A DNA stretch of 64,000 bases from Sporosarcina luteola (GTDB lineage Bacteria; Bacillota; Bacilli; Bacillales_A; Planococcaceae), in contig NZ_BJYL01000029.1 of the NCBI RefSeq assembly GCF_007991495.1, positions 1 through 64,000 on the forward strand. Reading direction: 5' to 3'. Made by a program: the position numbers and the translations under genes. The notes beneath the pieces are model-generated. The model was not told where the DNA came from. It was given only the letters and a program-made list of their open reading frames with translations, and ran no database searches. Below are positions 42,591 to 51,821 of the stretch, one piece after another (positions within the stretch are counted from its first letter, which is position 1; each line of letters begins with the position of its first letter).

Positions 42591-43481
42591 ACAACTTTTT
42601 GCTGTAGGGACGTCATTACACGTAAAATAGCCGATCAAGGATAATGCAAACAGCGCCAGATTAAACGTGACCGGATTGAAAGGATGTACTGCAGTTGTCG
42701 GGTCCCCCAATATAGCCGCTGCCGTCAACAATGGAAATGCGACGAGCTGGATTGCAAATAATTGCTTCTTCCTCTTATAGATGAGCCAAAGAATTCCAAA
42801 TAATATTTCCAAAATCCCGACACCTATCATAATGGCAGTAACTGTTGCCTCACTTGCAGAAAATGTGTTTTCCACCATAAGACGTTCTTGGGGATGCATG
42901 CCAATCAGTTTTGGGACGAGCCCTTGATACAACCAAATGAATGAAAGAAGAACCGTCATTCCATAGGTAATAAAAAAACGCATATATTGCGAACTAGGCG
43001 CTTCCCCTTTTTCAAGCCATCTTCCTAAAACGTCGAAGCTTAATGCGGTCGCCCATCCGATTAAAGGCCGGAATGCGAGTGCATCAAGCAATTTCCCGAA
43101 AGAGCCGAAGTTTACGTCATAATCATATTGAGTAAGGAACTTGATACCTTTTTCCTGCGGCTCGTACTTCCAATACCCTTTTCCTTCTTTAATCGGCGAA
43201 AACCATTGGTCTGTTCCGAAATGAAGGGAAGAAGATCGAGTGCCATCCGCTTTATTCATCGTCCCCATGCTTTTCCCCCAACCTTCAACTGTAAGTAAGG
43301 GAAGAACACTACGCTTATAAGTAAACAATTGGGGCTCATCGTCTTTTTTCGGCAAATAGGTGATGGATGAGAATCGCAAATCCCATTGCGAATGCAAATC
43401 GGGATTTTGTGATGCATTCCACACATCCTCCAACTCTGTATCGATTTCAATTTCTACATAGATTGGTTTCTTCTTCATCAT
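42561..43481 (-). CDS. yndG: YndG-like protein: SRPBCC-like domain plus DoxX-like membrane domain
   Basis: A 306-aa protein. Residues about 1-150 look like a START/SRPBCC-type domain (YVEIEIDTELEDVWNASQNP, SQWDLRFSSI). The rest has four hydrophobic helices resembling DoxX-like proteins. It matches the YndG position in the yndGHJ cluster. The C-terminal KRQKQRALA is encoded by the dispersed repeat, so the native end has been replaced. ATG 43481 lies 6 bases after GAGGAG. Function unknown. Confidence 0.78.
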   Translation of the reverse strand: MMKKKPIYVEIEIDTELEDVWNASQNPDLHSQWDLRFSSITYLPKKDDEPQLFTYKRSVLPLLTVEGWGKSMGTMNKADGTRSSSLHFGTDQWFSPIKEGKGYWKYEPQEKGIKFLTQYDYDVNFGSFGKLLDALAFRPLIGWATALSFDVLGRWLEKGEAPSSQYMRFFITYGMTVLLSFIWLYQGLVPKLIGMHPQERLMVENTFSASEATVTAIMIGVGILEILFGILWLIYKRKKQLFAIQLVAFPLLTAAAILGDPTTAVHPFNPVTFNLALFALSLIGYFTCNDVPTAKSCKRQKQRALA

Positions 43482-43562
43482 TTTCATCTCCTCACTATGA
43501 CGTTTTGGAAATTAACTAGATTCACTTATATCATACAATAAGGGTTGTCAGTATACGACAAT

Positions 43563-43592
43563 GAAAAAAGGAGCCCTCAAGGCTCCTTTTTC
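43563..43592. terminator. Terminator after fabI
   Basis: AAAAAGGAGCC / GGCTCCTTTTT with a 6-base loop, overlapping the fabI stop. T runs on both strands. Confidence 0.85.
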
Positions 43593-44370
43593 ATCCCATT
43601 ATATGATAGCCACCATCGACGTAAATAATTTCGCCGGTTACACCGCTAGAAAGGTCGCTCAACATCACAATTGACATCTTCGCTACTTCCTCGTTCGTAA
43701 TATTGCGTTTCAATGGAGCCTTCTCTCCGATTTGACCTAAAATCGTGTTAAATGAAGGAACACCTTTTGCAGACAATGTGCGGACCGCGCCCGCAGAAAT
43801 CGCATTGACACGGATTGCTTCTTTCCCTAAATCATTTGCTAAATAACGGACGGAGGCTTCCAGCGCAGCCTTTGCAACTCCCATTACATTATAGCCATCA
43901 AGAACGCGTTCTGCCCCGAGATAGCTCATCGTAATGATAGACGCACCTTCCGTCATATAGCGACGAGCTTCCCTCGCTGTCGCAATGAGTGAATAGGAGC
44001 TTGTATCCTGCGCGAATGCATAGCCGCTTCTTGTCGTTTCGACAAAATCATTTTTCAAATCTTCCGCATGCGCAAATGCGACGGAATGGACAAGGCCATG
44101 AATTGTTCCAAGCGTTTCGCCGATCAATGTGAATGCATGTTGGATGCTTTCATCTTCATTGACATCACATTGAACAATCATTTTCGCTTCCAGGCCATTG
44201 CTTTCTAATGCTTTTTCAAGCTTTACGAGTGAACGTTCTTTACGATACGTGAAAATGACATTCGCTCCGATTTCAAAAAGAGATTTTGCCACTCCCCAAG
44301 CAAGACTGCGTTCGTTCGCAACGCCCATAACGACAACGTTCTTTCCTTTTAGTTTTAATAAATCCTCCAT
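43591..44370 (-). CDS. fabI: Enoyl-ACP reductase (NADH-type)
   Basis: A 259-aa FabI, the last step of each fatty-acid elongation cycle. The short-chain dehydrogenase-like motifs are GVANERSLAWGVAKSL at the cofactor site and the Tyr-x6-Lys active site (YNVMGVAK), with SAGAVRTLSAKGV near the substrate loop. Length is typical. ATG 44370 follows AAGGAGG. A FapR box sits at the promoter, so malonyl-CoA levels should control expression. Confidence 0.96.
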   Translation of the reverse strand: MEDLLKLKGKNVVVMGVANERSLAWGVAKSLFEIGANVIFTYRKERSLVKLEKALESNGLEAKMIVQCDVNEDESIQHAFTLIGETLGTIHGLVHSVAFAHAEDLKNDFVETTRSGYAFAQDTSSYSLIATAREARRYMTEGASIITMSYLGAERVLDGYNVMGVAKAALEASVRYLANDLGKEAIRVNAISAGAVRTLSAKGVPSFNTILGQIGEKAPLKRNITNEEVAKMSIVMLSDLSSGVTGEIIYVDGGYHIMG

Positions 44371-44401
44371 AGTGTCCTCCTTAGAAAATCTATCACCTAA
44401 T

Positions 44402-44420
44402 ATTAGTACCTGATAATAAC
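44402..44420 (-). promoter_or_regulatory. FapR operator and fabI promoter
   Basis: ATTAGTACCTGATAATAAC closely matches the FapR consensus (TTAGTACCTGNTACTAA, from memory). A TATAAT for the minus strand lies just upstream at about 44429, so the operator covers the start of transcription. Confidence 0.8.
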
Positions 44421-44469
44421 AGAATTATAACATACTCTACCCAAATTCAACACTCCAATTCGACAAGTA

Positions 44470-44534
44470 TGTATAAAAACTACGTTATAATTAATAAAAA
44501 TACAGTTGACTTTATATTTATACATCAGTATACT
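44470..44534 (+). promoter_or_regulatory. argC promoter with ArgR-type boxes
   Basis: TTGACT at 44506-44511, a 17-base spacer and TATACT at 44529-44534. ARG-box-like TTAATAAAAATACAG (about 44491) and TGTATAAAAACTACG (about 44470) lie before and over the -35, and an A/T dyad (TTATATTTATACAT) fills the spacer. Confidence 0.7.
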
Positions 44535-44561
44535 ACTTTTAAGATTAAGAGAGGTGAGGAC

Positions 44562-45596
44562 ATGAAGGTAGGAATAATTGGAGCTTCGGGGTACGGAGGG
44601 CTTGAATTGATGCGGTTATTGCATCATCACCCCGAAGTGCAGAAAATCGATTTATACACATCTTCTGAAGAGGGGACATTATTTTCAATGAAGTATCCTC
44701 ATACAACAAAATTGTATGACCAACCTCTTCTGAAAATCGATCAAGCACAGTTAACCAACTATGACGTTCTGTTTGCTAGCACCCCAGCAGGAGTAACGAG
44801 TCGTTTATTGCCTCCGCTGATCGGTAAAGGGCCAAAGTTGATTGACCTTTCGGGTGATTTCCGATTAAACAATGTTGCGGACTATGAGCTTTGGTATAAG
44901 AAGACTTCTGCGCCAATCAAAGCCATTGAGCAAAGTGCATACGGCTTGACGGAATGGAATATGGAAGCAATCCGTCAAGCGGATCTAATTGCAAATCCAG
45001 GTTGTTATCCGACAGCAGTCCTTCTATCTTTATTGCCAATTATCAAGGAGCGGCTAATCGATGCATCGGGACTCATTATCGATGCAAAAAGCGGCGTGTC
45101 GGGAGCGGGGAATACTCCCGGACCGATGACGCATTTCAGTGAAACGAATGAAAATCTTACAATCTATAAAATCCATCAGCATCAGCATATCCCTGAAATT
45201 GAACAAGGAATCGAACAGTTCGGCAATTATAAAACGCCGGTGACATTTACGACACATCTCGTTCCGATGACGCGGGGGATTATGACAACAAGCTACGCGC
45301 CACTTACAAAAGGCGTTACTGAAGAAGTGCTTATCGATTGTCTGAAGGACTATTATGACGGGCGGCCGTTCATCCGTGTCATGCCTGAATCGGCCAAATT
45401 TAGTACGAAGCAAGTGTATGGCTCGAATTTTTGTGATATGCACGTGAAAGTGGATCCGCGGACGAATCGGGCGACAATCGTGTCAGTCATCGATAATTTG
45501 GTGAAAGGTGCGGCGGGGCAAGCGATTCAAAATATGAACGTAGCATCCGGGTTGGAAGAAACGACCGGGTTGAATCAAGTACCATTATTCATTTAA
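44562..45596 (+). CDS. argC: N-acetyl-gamma-glutamyl-phosphate reductase
   Basis: A 344-aa reductase, third step of ornithine synthesis. It has the NADP-binding start GIIGASGYGGLELMRLL, the active-site Cys in IANPGCYPTA and the later HLVPMTRGIMTT. Length matches the family. ATG 44562 follows GAGGTGAGG; the frame to 44469 is promoter DNA. First gene of argCJBD. Confidence 0.97.
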   Translation: MKVGIIGASGYGGLELMRLLHHHPEVQKIDLYTSSEEGTLFSMKYPHTTKLYDQPLLKIDQAQLTNYDVLFASTPAGVTSRLLPPLIGKGPKLIDLSGDFRLNNVADYELWYKKTSAPIKAIEQSAYGLTEWNMEAIRQADLIANPGCYPTAVLLSLLPIIKERLIDASGLIIDAKSGVSGAGNTPGPMTHFSETNENLTIYKIHQHQHIPEIEQGIEQFGNYKTPVTFTTHLVPMTRGIMTTSYAPLTKGVTEEVLIDCLKDYYDGRPFIRVMPESAKFSTKQVYGSNFCDMHVKVDPRTNRATIVSVIDNLVKGAAGQAIQNMNVASGLEETTGLNQVPLFI

Positions 45597-45611
45597 AGAG
45601 GAGGAGAAGGT

Positions 45612-46835
45612 ATGCCAGTTGTCATCCAACAAGCAAAACATGTTTCGGGCACAAACATCACTTCGCCAAAAGGGTTCAAAGCAGTCGGCATTCATTGTGG
45701 ATTAAAACATAAGAAATATGATTTGGCAGTTTTGCTTAGCGAAGTACCTGCTAGCGTTGCAGGTGTGTTTACAACAAATGCCATCCAAGCCGCACCCCTT
45801 ATCGTAACGAAAGAAGCGGTTCAAAACGGAAAGATGCAGGCGGTAATTATCAATTCCGGCAACGCCAATGCTTGCACAGGAAAGCAGGGGATGTTGGATG
45901 CGCTGACAATGCAGGAGAAGACTGCAGAAAAATTCGGCCTTGAAACTAAATTGGTCGGTGTTGCCTCAACAGGCGTAATCGGTGAGAAATTGAAGATGGA
46001 ACCTTTGTTGAAAGGGATTGAACAGCTCGATCCGGTTGACAGCTTGGAAGGCTCAATTCAATTCTCACAAGCAATCTTGACGACAGATACTGTTATGAAG
46101 AACACAGTCTACCGAATGGAAGTCGATGGCAAAGAGGTAATGATTGCAGGCACTGCAAAAGGTTCCGGCATGATCGAACCGAATATGGCAACGATGCTCG
46201 GCTTTATAACGACCGATGCAGAAATCGATTCCGTTCATTTGCAAGATGCACTGCAAAAGGTGACGGATGTGACATTCAATTCCATTACGGTTGACGGAGA
46301 CACTTCAACAAATGATATGGTGTTGGTCCTTGCAAACGGGATGGCTGGGAATTCATCTCTAACCCCGTCCCATCCTGATTGGGACGTTTTCCTTCAGACG
46401 ATGCATGCCGTTGCGCAAGACCTTGCGAAAATGATTGCGAGCGACGGAGAAGGAGCGACGAAACTCATCGAAGTCGAGGTGAATGGGGCGCTAACAGACC
46501 TTGAAGCTCGAAAAATCGCTAAAACCGTTGTTGGCTCGCCATTAGTAAAAACCGCGGTATTCGGATGCGACGCAAACTGGGGAAGAATTATTGCGGCAGT
46601 CGGATATAGCGGAGCATCCGTGGACCCAGCAGGGATTTCTATTAAAATCGGCCAAACAGTAGTCGTGGAAGATGGAGAGCCGGTCATCTTTTCGGAAGAG
46701 CAGCTGCTACTTTATTTAAAACAACCTGAAGTGAAAATCTTTGTAGGGTTGAATAAAGGAAGCGGACAGGGAATTGCATGGGGGTGTGATTTGACATATG
46801 ATTACGTCCAAATCAATGCATCATACAGAACGTAA
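45612..46835 (+). CDS. argJ: Bifunctional ornithine acetyltransferase / N-acetylglutamate synthase
   Basis: A 407-aa ArgJ. It recycles acetyl from acetylornithine to glutamate, and in bifunctional forms also uses acetyl-CoA. The self-cleavage site is at Thr194 (IEPNMATMLGF). INSGNANACTG and the C-terminal GCDANWGRIIAAVGYSG are present. It has GAGGAGGAGAAGG before the ATG, 15 bases after argC. Whether it is bifunctional cannot be told from sequence here, but argA is not adjacent. Confidence 0.96.
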   Translation: MPVVIQQAKHVSGTNITSPKGFKAVGIHCGLKHKKYDLAVLLSEVPASVAGVFTTNAIQAAPLIVTKEAVQNGKMQAVIINSGNANACTGKQGMLDALTMQEKTAEKFGLETKLVGVASTGVIGEKLKMEPLLKGIEQLDPVDSLEGSIQFSQAILTTDTVMKNTVYRMEVDGKEVMIAGTAKGSGMIEPNMATMLGFITTDAEIDSVHLQDALQKVTDVTFNSITVDGDTSTNDMVLVLANGMAGNSSLTPSHPDWDVFLQTMHAVAQDLAKMIASDGEGATKLIEVEVNGALTDLEARKIAKTVVGSPLVKTAVFGCDANWGRIIAAVGYSGASVDPAGISIKIGQTVVVEDGEPVIFSEEQLLLYLKQPEVKIFVGLNKGSGQGIAWGCDLTYDYVQINASYRT

Positions 46836-47577
46836 GCGGGTTGTTATCAAATTAGGTGGCAGTACGCTTGAACGTTTAAGTGAAGGGTTTTTCACAAGGT
46901 TCAACGAGCTGCGGAATGAAGGATATGAAGTTGTCATCGTACATGGCGGAGGTCCTTTCATTAATGAAGCGTTGAAGGAAACTGGCATTGAATCGAAAAT
47001 CGATCATGGCATTCGGGTGACTTGCGAAAAATCTATCGAGATTGTGAAGCAAGTTTTGATTGGAAATGTCAATACATCACTCGTCCATCAGTTGAACCGG
47101 AACGCCGTAGAAGCAATCGGTCTTAATGGATTCGACGGCAAATTGTTGGAGTGTTCGATGCTAGATGAGAAAAGGTATGGCTTCGTCGGAAATATCCACG
47201 CGGTGAATCAAACAATGATTGAAAAGTTGCTTGTCGCGGAAATGGTGCCGGTGATTTCATGTATCGGTTCAACAAATGACGGTTTTGCACTCAATATTAA
47301 TGCTGATACGGTTGCGAGTGCTATAGCGTTTGCAATCGGTGCGGAAAGTCTACTGCTCGTCACAGACACGCCGGGGATAAAGATTGAAAACCAAATTAAG
47401 CAATCGGCAACCCCTGGGCAAATCGCCAAATGGATTGAAAATGGGGATATATACGGCGGTATGATTCCTAAAGTGAACGCTGCCGTTGCTTGTTTGGATG
47501 CGGGTGTTGCGACTGTTCAAGTTGTAGATCAATATTTGACGGGCACGATGATTGCATTTGAGGAGGTGTTGAATTGA
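46798..47577 (+). CDS. argB: Acetylglutamate kinase
   Basis: A 259-aa amino acid kinase, second step of the pathway. Motifs: VVIKLGGSTLE, VIVHGGGPFINEAL and LLLVTDTPGIK; the closing GGMIPKVNAA is the ATP-site lysine loop. It overlaps the end of argJ by 38 bases. ATG 46798 is used; ATG 46816 is possible. It lacks the N-terminal helix seen in arginine-inhibited forms, so it may not be feedback-inhibited (inference). Confidence 0.95.
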   Translation: MITSKSMHHTERKRVVIKLGGSTLERLSEGFFTRFNELRNEGYEVVIVHGGGPFINEALKETGIESKIDHGIRVTCEKSIEIVKQVLIGNVNTSLVHQLNRNAVEAIGLNGFDGKLLECSMLDEKRYGFVGNIHAVNQTMIEKLLVAEMVPVISCIGSTNDGFALNINADTVASAIAFAIGAESLLLVTDTPGIKIENQIKQSATPGQIAKWIENGDIYGGMIPKVNAAVACLDAGVATVQVVDQYLTGTMIAFEEVLN

Positions 47578-48716
47578 GCTTTCTATTTAATAACTATTCA
47601 AGGCGGCCTATCCATCTTATAAGCGGGAAGGGGACGATTGTCCAAGACGACAAAGGCAAGGAGTATTTAGATTTCATTAGCGGTATTGCCGTTGTCAGCT
47701 TGGGGCACGCTCATCCGGCGATTGTCGAAACGATAAAAAAACAGAGTGAAAAGCTATGGCATGTCTCAAATCTATTCGAAAGTCCCCAACAGGAAAAGCT
47801 CGCGGCAACACTCACCAAGGATACGCAGTTCTCCCACGCTTTCTTTTGCAATAGCGGAGCCGAAGCGAATGAAGCTGCCATTAAGCTTGCCAGAAAGCAT
47901 ACAGGAAAACACGTCATCATCACTTTCGAACAATCCTTCCATGGGCGTACGTTCGGGGCGATGGCTGCAACTGGCCAAGAGAAGATCAAGCAGGGATTCG
48001 GCCCGATGCTTGAATCGTTCCGAACTGTTCCTTTCAATGATCCAATAGCGCTGTCAGCGGCCATTGACGAAGACGTGGCAGCTATCATGCTTGAAGTGAT
48101 CCAAGGAGAAGGAGGGGTCCATGAGATCACTGCTGAATTTGCGGACACAATTGCCGGTATTTGTAAATCTAAAGGGATATTGTGCATCGTAGATGAAGTG
48201 CAAACTGGGATTGGCAGAACAGGGACTCGTTATGCATATGAGCAAACTTCACTCGTGCCGGATATTATGACGCTTGCCAAAGGGTTGGGTGGGGGCTTCC
48301 CAATCGGGGCGATGCTCGGAACAGCAGAGTTGTGCAACGCATTTGGACCCGGATCACACGGAACGACATTCGGCGGAAATCCGCTCGCAATCTCGGTTGC
48401 CCAGACAGTTGTGAATCATGTTTTTGACGTAACTTTCTTGGAGGATGTTCAACGCAAGTCGGCTTATATAAGTGGAAAACTGGAGGATCTATTACCGGCG
48501 CCCTTTGAAGTGCGGGGCAAAGGACTGTTACTCGGTATCGACTGTAAAGAGGACGTTACGCCATTTATCCGCCAAACAGAGAAAGCGGGTTTACTCGTAG
48601 TTCAGGCAGGACCATCCATCATTCGGTTACTGCCGCCTTTGACGGTGACGCAAATGGAAATCGATCAGGCGATTGGTTTATTGGCTTCCGTCTTGCATGA
48701 AACGCTTATCAGTTAG
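47574..48716 (+). CDS. argD: Acetylornithine aminotransferase
   Basis: A 380-aa class III PLP aminotransferase, fourth step. Motifs: FCNSGAEANEAAIKLAR, SFHGRTFGAMAATGQ, IVDEVQTGIGRTG and the PLP-lysine segment LAKGLGGGFPIGAM. TTG 47574 overlaps the argB stop and lies behind GAGGAGGTG. It is the last gene of argCJBD. No carAB or argF follows, unlike in B. subtilis; a strong terminator ends the operon. Confidence 0.96.
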   Translation: MSFLFNNYSRRPIHLISGKGTIVQDDKGKEYLDFISGIAVVSLGHAHPAIVETIKKQSEKLWHVSNLFESPQQEKLAATLTKDTQFSHAFFCNSGAEANEAAIKLARKHTGKHVIITFEQSFHGRTFGAMAATGQEKIKQGFGPMLESFRTVPFNDPIALSAAIDEDVAAIMLEVIQGEGGVHEITAEFADTIAGICKSKGILCIVDEVQTGIGRTGTRYAYEQTSLVPDIMTLAKGLGGGFPIGAMLGTAELCNAFGPGSHGTTFGGNPLAISVAQTVVNHVFDVTFLEDVQRKSAYISGKLEDLLPAPFEVRGKGLLLGIDCKEDVTPFIRQTEKAGLLVVQAGPSIIRLLPPLTVTQMEIDQAIGLLASVLHETLIS

Positions 48717-48744
48717 TTGTAACGAATTGAAAAGAATAGATCTA

Positions 48745-48784
48745 TAGAAAACGGATCCTGCAAACTGTGGGATCCGTTTTCTAG
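48745..48784 (+). terminator. Terminator after argD
   Basis: 14-bp perfect stem TAGAAAACGGATCC / GGATCCGTTTTCTA around an 11-base loop. Confidence 0.85.
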
Positions 48785-48849
48785 TATCAGAATGGATTTT
48801 GATATGATATGCTCGTATAGCATTTAAAATTGTATAGGGAGGCATTCTT

Positions 48850-50058
48850 TTGATAGAAGAAAATCGTTCAAAGAAATTGAGTTTCGGGAAGCAAACTTGG
48901 TTACTGATCATCGGCATTATTTTCATCGCCTCCACTCTCCGCTCCCCTTTGACTTCTGTAGGACCGATCATCGCACCCATTCGGGATGGTCTTGGGATGT
49001 CAAATGTGCTGGCAGGTTTTTTAACAACTATCCCTTTGTTGGCATTTGCGCTCATTTCACCATTTGTCCCAAAGCTATCAAGACGATTCGGAATGGAAAT
49101 CACTTTATTCTGTTCGCTGTGCTTATTGACAGCCGGGATTGTTATAAGGTCAGTAGGCTCTATTACTTTTTTGGTCATCGGGACATTTCTCATCGGTGTA
49201 GCTATTGCATTTGGTAATGTTTTATTGCCAGGCTTATTGAAATTGAGCTTTCCACTACATATCGGTTTAATGACCGGGATCTACTCCATTTCGATGAATA
49301 TATCGGCGACGCTCGCTTCAGGCATAAGCGTGCCAATCGTTGAGAAAACCACTTTCGGGTGGCAAGGAGCGCTTGGAGTTTGGGCAATGTTAGCTGCAGT
49401 TGCATTGCTGTTATGGTTACCGCAATTGAAAAACAAGGTTTCAACGGAATCAGCGGGCCAAACCGTTGCGAAAGGGAAGGCAAATTCACTTTTGCGTTCT
49501 CCTATCGCATGGGCGGTGACATTTTTCATGGGATTGCAGTCCATGCTGTTTTATTCCACATCAGCATGGTTGCCTGAGATGCTTATTTCAACAGGAATGA
49601 CAGCTGAAAAAGCAGGTTGGATGTTTTCACTTTTGCAATTAGCCCAATTGCCGATGACGTTCATCATTCCGGTTGTCATTGGAAGATTGAAGAATCAGCG
49701 GGGTGTCGTTGTCGGAGTGGCCGCGTTATATTTAATAGGTTACGGCGGTATTCTTTTCGGCGGATCGGCGTTGATACCTCTCTGGATGATCGCAATCGGC
49801 ATCGCGGGAGGTGCCGCATTTGGTATTGCGATGATGTTTTTCACATTGCGGACGGAGACGCATACCGAGGCTGCGAATCTATCAGGCATGGCACAATCAT
49901 TTGGTTACTTGCTTGCAGCAATCGGTCCGGTGCTTTTCGGATTCCTGCATGATGCAACTTCGTCTTGGACGAGCCCGATGATCATCTTCCTTGCCGTTTC
50001 ACTTGTATTACTTGCGAGTGGATGGATCGCAGGACAAAATAAAAAAATAGGATTCTAA
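48850..50058 (+). CDS. MFS transporter, CynX/NimT-like
   Basis: A 402-aa permease with 12 predicted helices. The first helix and loop (IFIASTLRSPLTSVGPIIAPIRDGLGMS) match the CynX/NimT (cyanate or nitroimidazole) branch of the major facilitator family. Substrate unknown. TTG 48850 is 7 bases after GGGAGG. It forms its own unit between argD and the secreted protein gene. Confidence 0.9.
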   Translation: MIEENRSKKLSFGKQTWLLIIGIIFIASTLRSPLTSVGPIIAPIRDGLGMSNVLAGFLTTIPLLAFALISPFVPKLSRRFGMEITLFCSLCLLTAGIVIRSVGSITFLVIGTFLIGVAIAFGNVLLPGLLKLSFPLHIGLMTGIYSISMNISATLASGISVPIVEKTTFGWQGALGVWAMLAAVALLLWLPQLKNKVSTESAGQTVAKGKANSLLRSPIAWAVTFFMGLQSMLFYSTSAWLPEMLISTGMTAEKAGWMFSLLQLAQLPMTFIIPVVIGRLKNQRGVVVGVAALYLIGYGGILFGGSALIPLWMIAIGIAGGAAFGIAMMFFTLRTETHTEAANLSGMAQSFGYLLAAIGPVLFGFLHDATSSWTSPMIIFLAVSLVLLASGWIAGQNKKIGF

Positions 50059-50129
50059 AAAAATACTTGTAACTATTAGTAATGTTTTCCGTCTAACTTA
50101 TTGATAATCCAATGAAGGAGAGAGAGAAA

Positions 50130-51125
50130 ATGAAAAAAATTGGAGCAGTAGCATTAACGGCGTTGTTGGCAGGAAGTGCGTGGACACCATATGCCGTGCA
50201 GGCGAAAGAGGACGTAGTTCAAATGGAGAACGAAGAAGTGAAGGATTCCACACAATTCATGCGAGCAGCAGGAGTCATTACGAACATTGAAAACAGAGAA
50301 AATGATAAGTTTGTCACTGTGGAAGATGAGGACGGCATGATCATGAATTTCTGGATCAAAGATGAAACGCTTATTTTCCATAGCGGAACTACTGAAAAAA
50401 TGGAAATGAGCAAGTTGGAAAAAGGGATGAAAGTTGAAGGCTATTATGATAAAAACAAGCCGATGATCTTGATTTATCCACCACAAACTACACCAGAATT
50501 ATTCTTTGTCATGGATGATAAAGAACCGGGCAATGTGAAAGTTAGCAAATTCGACGAGAACTTCCTAAGCTTGGACAATGAGCTGAAATTGAATATCGGT
50601 GAAGATACAGTGTTGTTGAATCAGCAAGGCGAAAAGATTGAAGTGGCTGATTTGAAAAATAAGGAATTGGTTGTCTTTTACACAATTACGACTAGAAGCC
50701 TTCCGCCACAAACACCGCCAACTAAAATCATTGCATTAGATCTGATGTCGGAAGAAGTACCTGGAGAGGATATAGAAACTCCAGAAGTGCCTGAAACACC
50801 TGAAACACCGGAAGTTCCTGAATCAGGACAAGTATCGGAAGCTGTAAAGTCAATCATTGAAGCCGACCACTACATGAAAGATGGCGTGAAGATGATTCCA
50901 TTGCGCTTAGTCGCAGAAGAACTAGGCTACACTGTTGTGTCTCAACCAAAAGTGAATGGCGCTATTTTAACAAAAGAAAATCGTTCATTCACAATTACGC
51001 GTGGCGAAAAGACGTACGGATTCAACAAGAGCTTACGGAAGTTTGAAGCAGCACCGGAATTACATGAATGGAACAAGACGTATGTATCCGAGGACTTCCT
51101 TGAAATGTTGCTTGGTGACCAATAA
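50130..51125 (+). CDS. Secreted protein with copper-amine-oxidase-N-like C-terminal domain
   Basis: A 331-aa exported protein. The signal peptide is MKKIGAVALTALLAGSAW with a likely cut after VQA. Residues about 35-220 form a repeated beta region (VITNIENRENDKFVTVED, then KVSKFDENFLSLDNEL). A Pro/Glu/Thr-rich linker ETPEVPETPETPEVPES is followed by a domain like the copper amine oxidase N-terminal stalk domain (DGVKMIPLRLVAEELGY). It probably acts at the cell surface. ATG 50130 follows a GGAGAGAG run. TAAA repeats begin at its stop. Confidence 0.85.
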   Translation: MKKIGAVALTALLAGSAWTPYAVQAKEDVVQMENEEVKDSTQFMRAAGVITNIENRENDKFVTVEDEDGMIMNFWIKDETLIFHSGTTEKMEMSKLEKGMKVEGYYDKNKPMILIYPPQTTPELFFVMDDKEPGNVKVSKFDENFLSLDNELKLNIGEDTVLLNQQGEKIEVADLKNKELVVFYTITTRSLPPQTPPTKIIALDLMSEEVPGEDIETPEVPETPETPEVPESGQVSEAVKSIIEADHYMKDGVKMIPLRLVAEELGYTVVSQPKVNGAILTKENRSFTITRGEKTYGFNKSLRKFEAAPELHEWNKTYVSEDFLEMLLGDQ

Positions 51126-51149
51126 ATAAATAAATAAATAAATAAATAA
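51121..51149 (+). repeat. AATA tetranucleotide repeat at the stop codon
   Basis: Seven copies of AATA, starting at the TAA stop of the secreted protein. It gives stops in other frames. Changes in copy number after the first TAA would not alter the protein. Confidence 0.9.
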
Positions 51150-51151
51150 GC

Positions 51152-51202
51152 AAAGCCTGAAACGATGGGACCGTCAGTAGACGAGCGTTTCAGGCTTTTT
51201 TC
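51152..51202 (+). terminator. Terminator after the secreted protein gene
   Basis: AAAGCCTGAAACG / CGTTTCAGGCTTT stem, 21-base loop, T-run TTTTT. Confidence 0.85.
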
Positions 51203-51275
51203 TATTTGGCCGAAAAGAACAATAGACATTCATCTTCCATACACTATATAAAAGGAATACCAAGGGTGTGAATGT

Positions 51276-51572
51276 ATGAACGATCAATCCCGCCAAGGGG
51301 CCAAAACATCTTATGGAATAAGTGATCTTTTTAGCGGGAAGGATCTTGAAATCATTGCCGCTTCTTTACTTTTAATTGGAAAGTTAAAAGTGGATTCGGT
51401 ATCTCTTTTTCGAGATCAGCCACTCATTGTTGTTTCGTTAATCGGGCAATTTAAATCGACTGAAGAAAAAAAGGAAAACCGGATGGCGGATTTGGCGGAC
51501 ATTCTTGAAGAAAATCGCGAGATGACATTGGCTGATGTGTTAGAAGGCCTTAAGCAGAAGATGAATCAATAG
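51276..51572 (+). CDS. 98-aa protein of unknown function
   Basis: A soluble protein (SYGISDLFSGKDLEIIAASLLLIGKLKVDSVSLFRDQPLI, then an acidic helix ADLADILEENREMTLADVLEGL). The LLIGKLKVD segment is amphipathic or hydrophobic but short. AAGGGTG precedes the ATG by about 8 bases. The 38-aa membrane gene follows after 13 bases, likely in the same operon. Not recognised. Confidence 0.65.
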   Translation: MNDQSRQGAKTSYGISDLFSGKDLEIIAASLLLIGKLKVDSVSLFRDQPLIVVSLIGQFKSTEEKKENRMADLADILEENREMTLADVLEGLKQKMNQ

Positions 51573-51585
51573 GAGTGAAATTGTT

Positions 51586-51702
51586 ATGAAGAGGCAACAA
51601 GAGTTTGATGCTAGCAAGTTTATCAATAAAGTGATTTTACTCGTGTTTATTCTATTATTAATTTTCGGCTCATCGAAGTTAGGGGATATCAGTACGGTAT
51701 GA
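51586..51702 (+). CDS. 38-aa single-span membrane protein
   Basis: Short frame MKRQQEFDASKFINKV followed by the hydrophobic helix ILLVFILLLIFGSSKL and a DISTV tail. AGGAGTGAAATTGTT precedes the ATG. Too short for family recognition, but the ribosome site and the position just after the 98-aa gene support expression. Confidence 0.6.
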   Translation: MKRQQEFDASKFINKVILLVFILLLIFGSSKLGDISTV

Positions 51703-51722
51703 TGTGAAAACTGTAACCTAAT

Positions 51723-51800
51723 GAGAACGGCTCATTCTTTCGTACGACGGCTCGTTTATCCTGAGAACGGCTCATTCTTTCGTACAACGGCTCGTTTATA
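51723..51800. repeat. Four-copy 20-bp tandem array
   Basis: ACGGCTC starts at 51727, 51747, 51767 and 51787. The units alternate GAGAACGGCTCATTCTTTC and GTAC(G/A)ACGGCTCGTTTAT, giving a 40-bp super-repeat. Confidence 0.85.
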
Positions 51801-51821
51801 ACACGCATAATATAAAAAAGA

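Noticed and set aside
47711-48187. 158-aa antisense frame inside argD
   Set aside because: A shadow of argD; Ser/Ala-rich with no family features.
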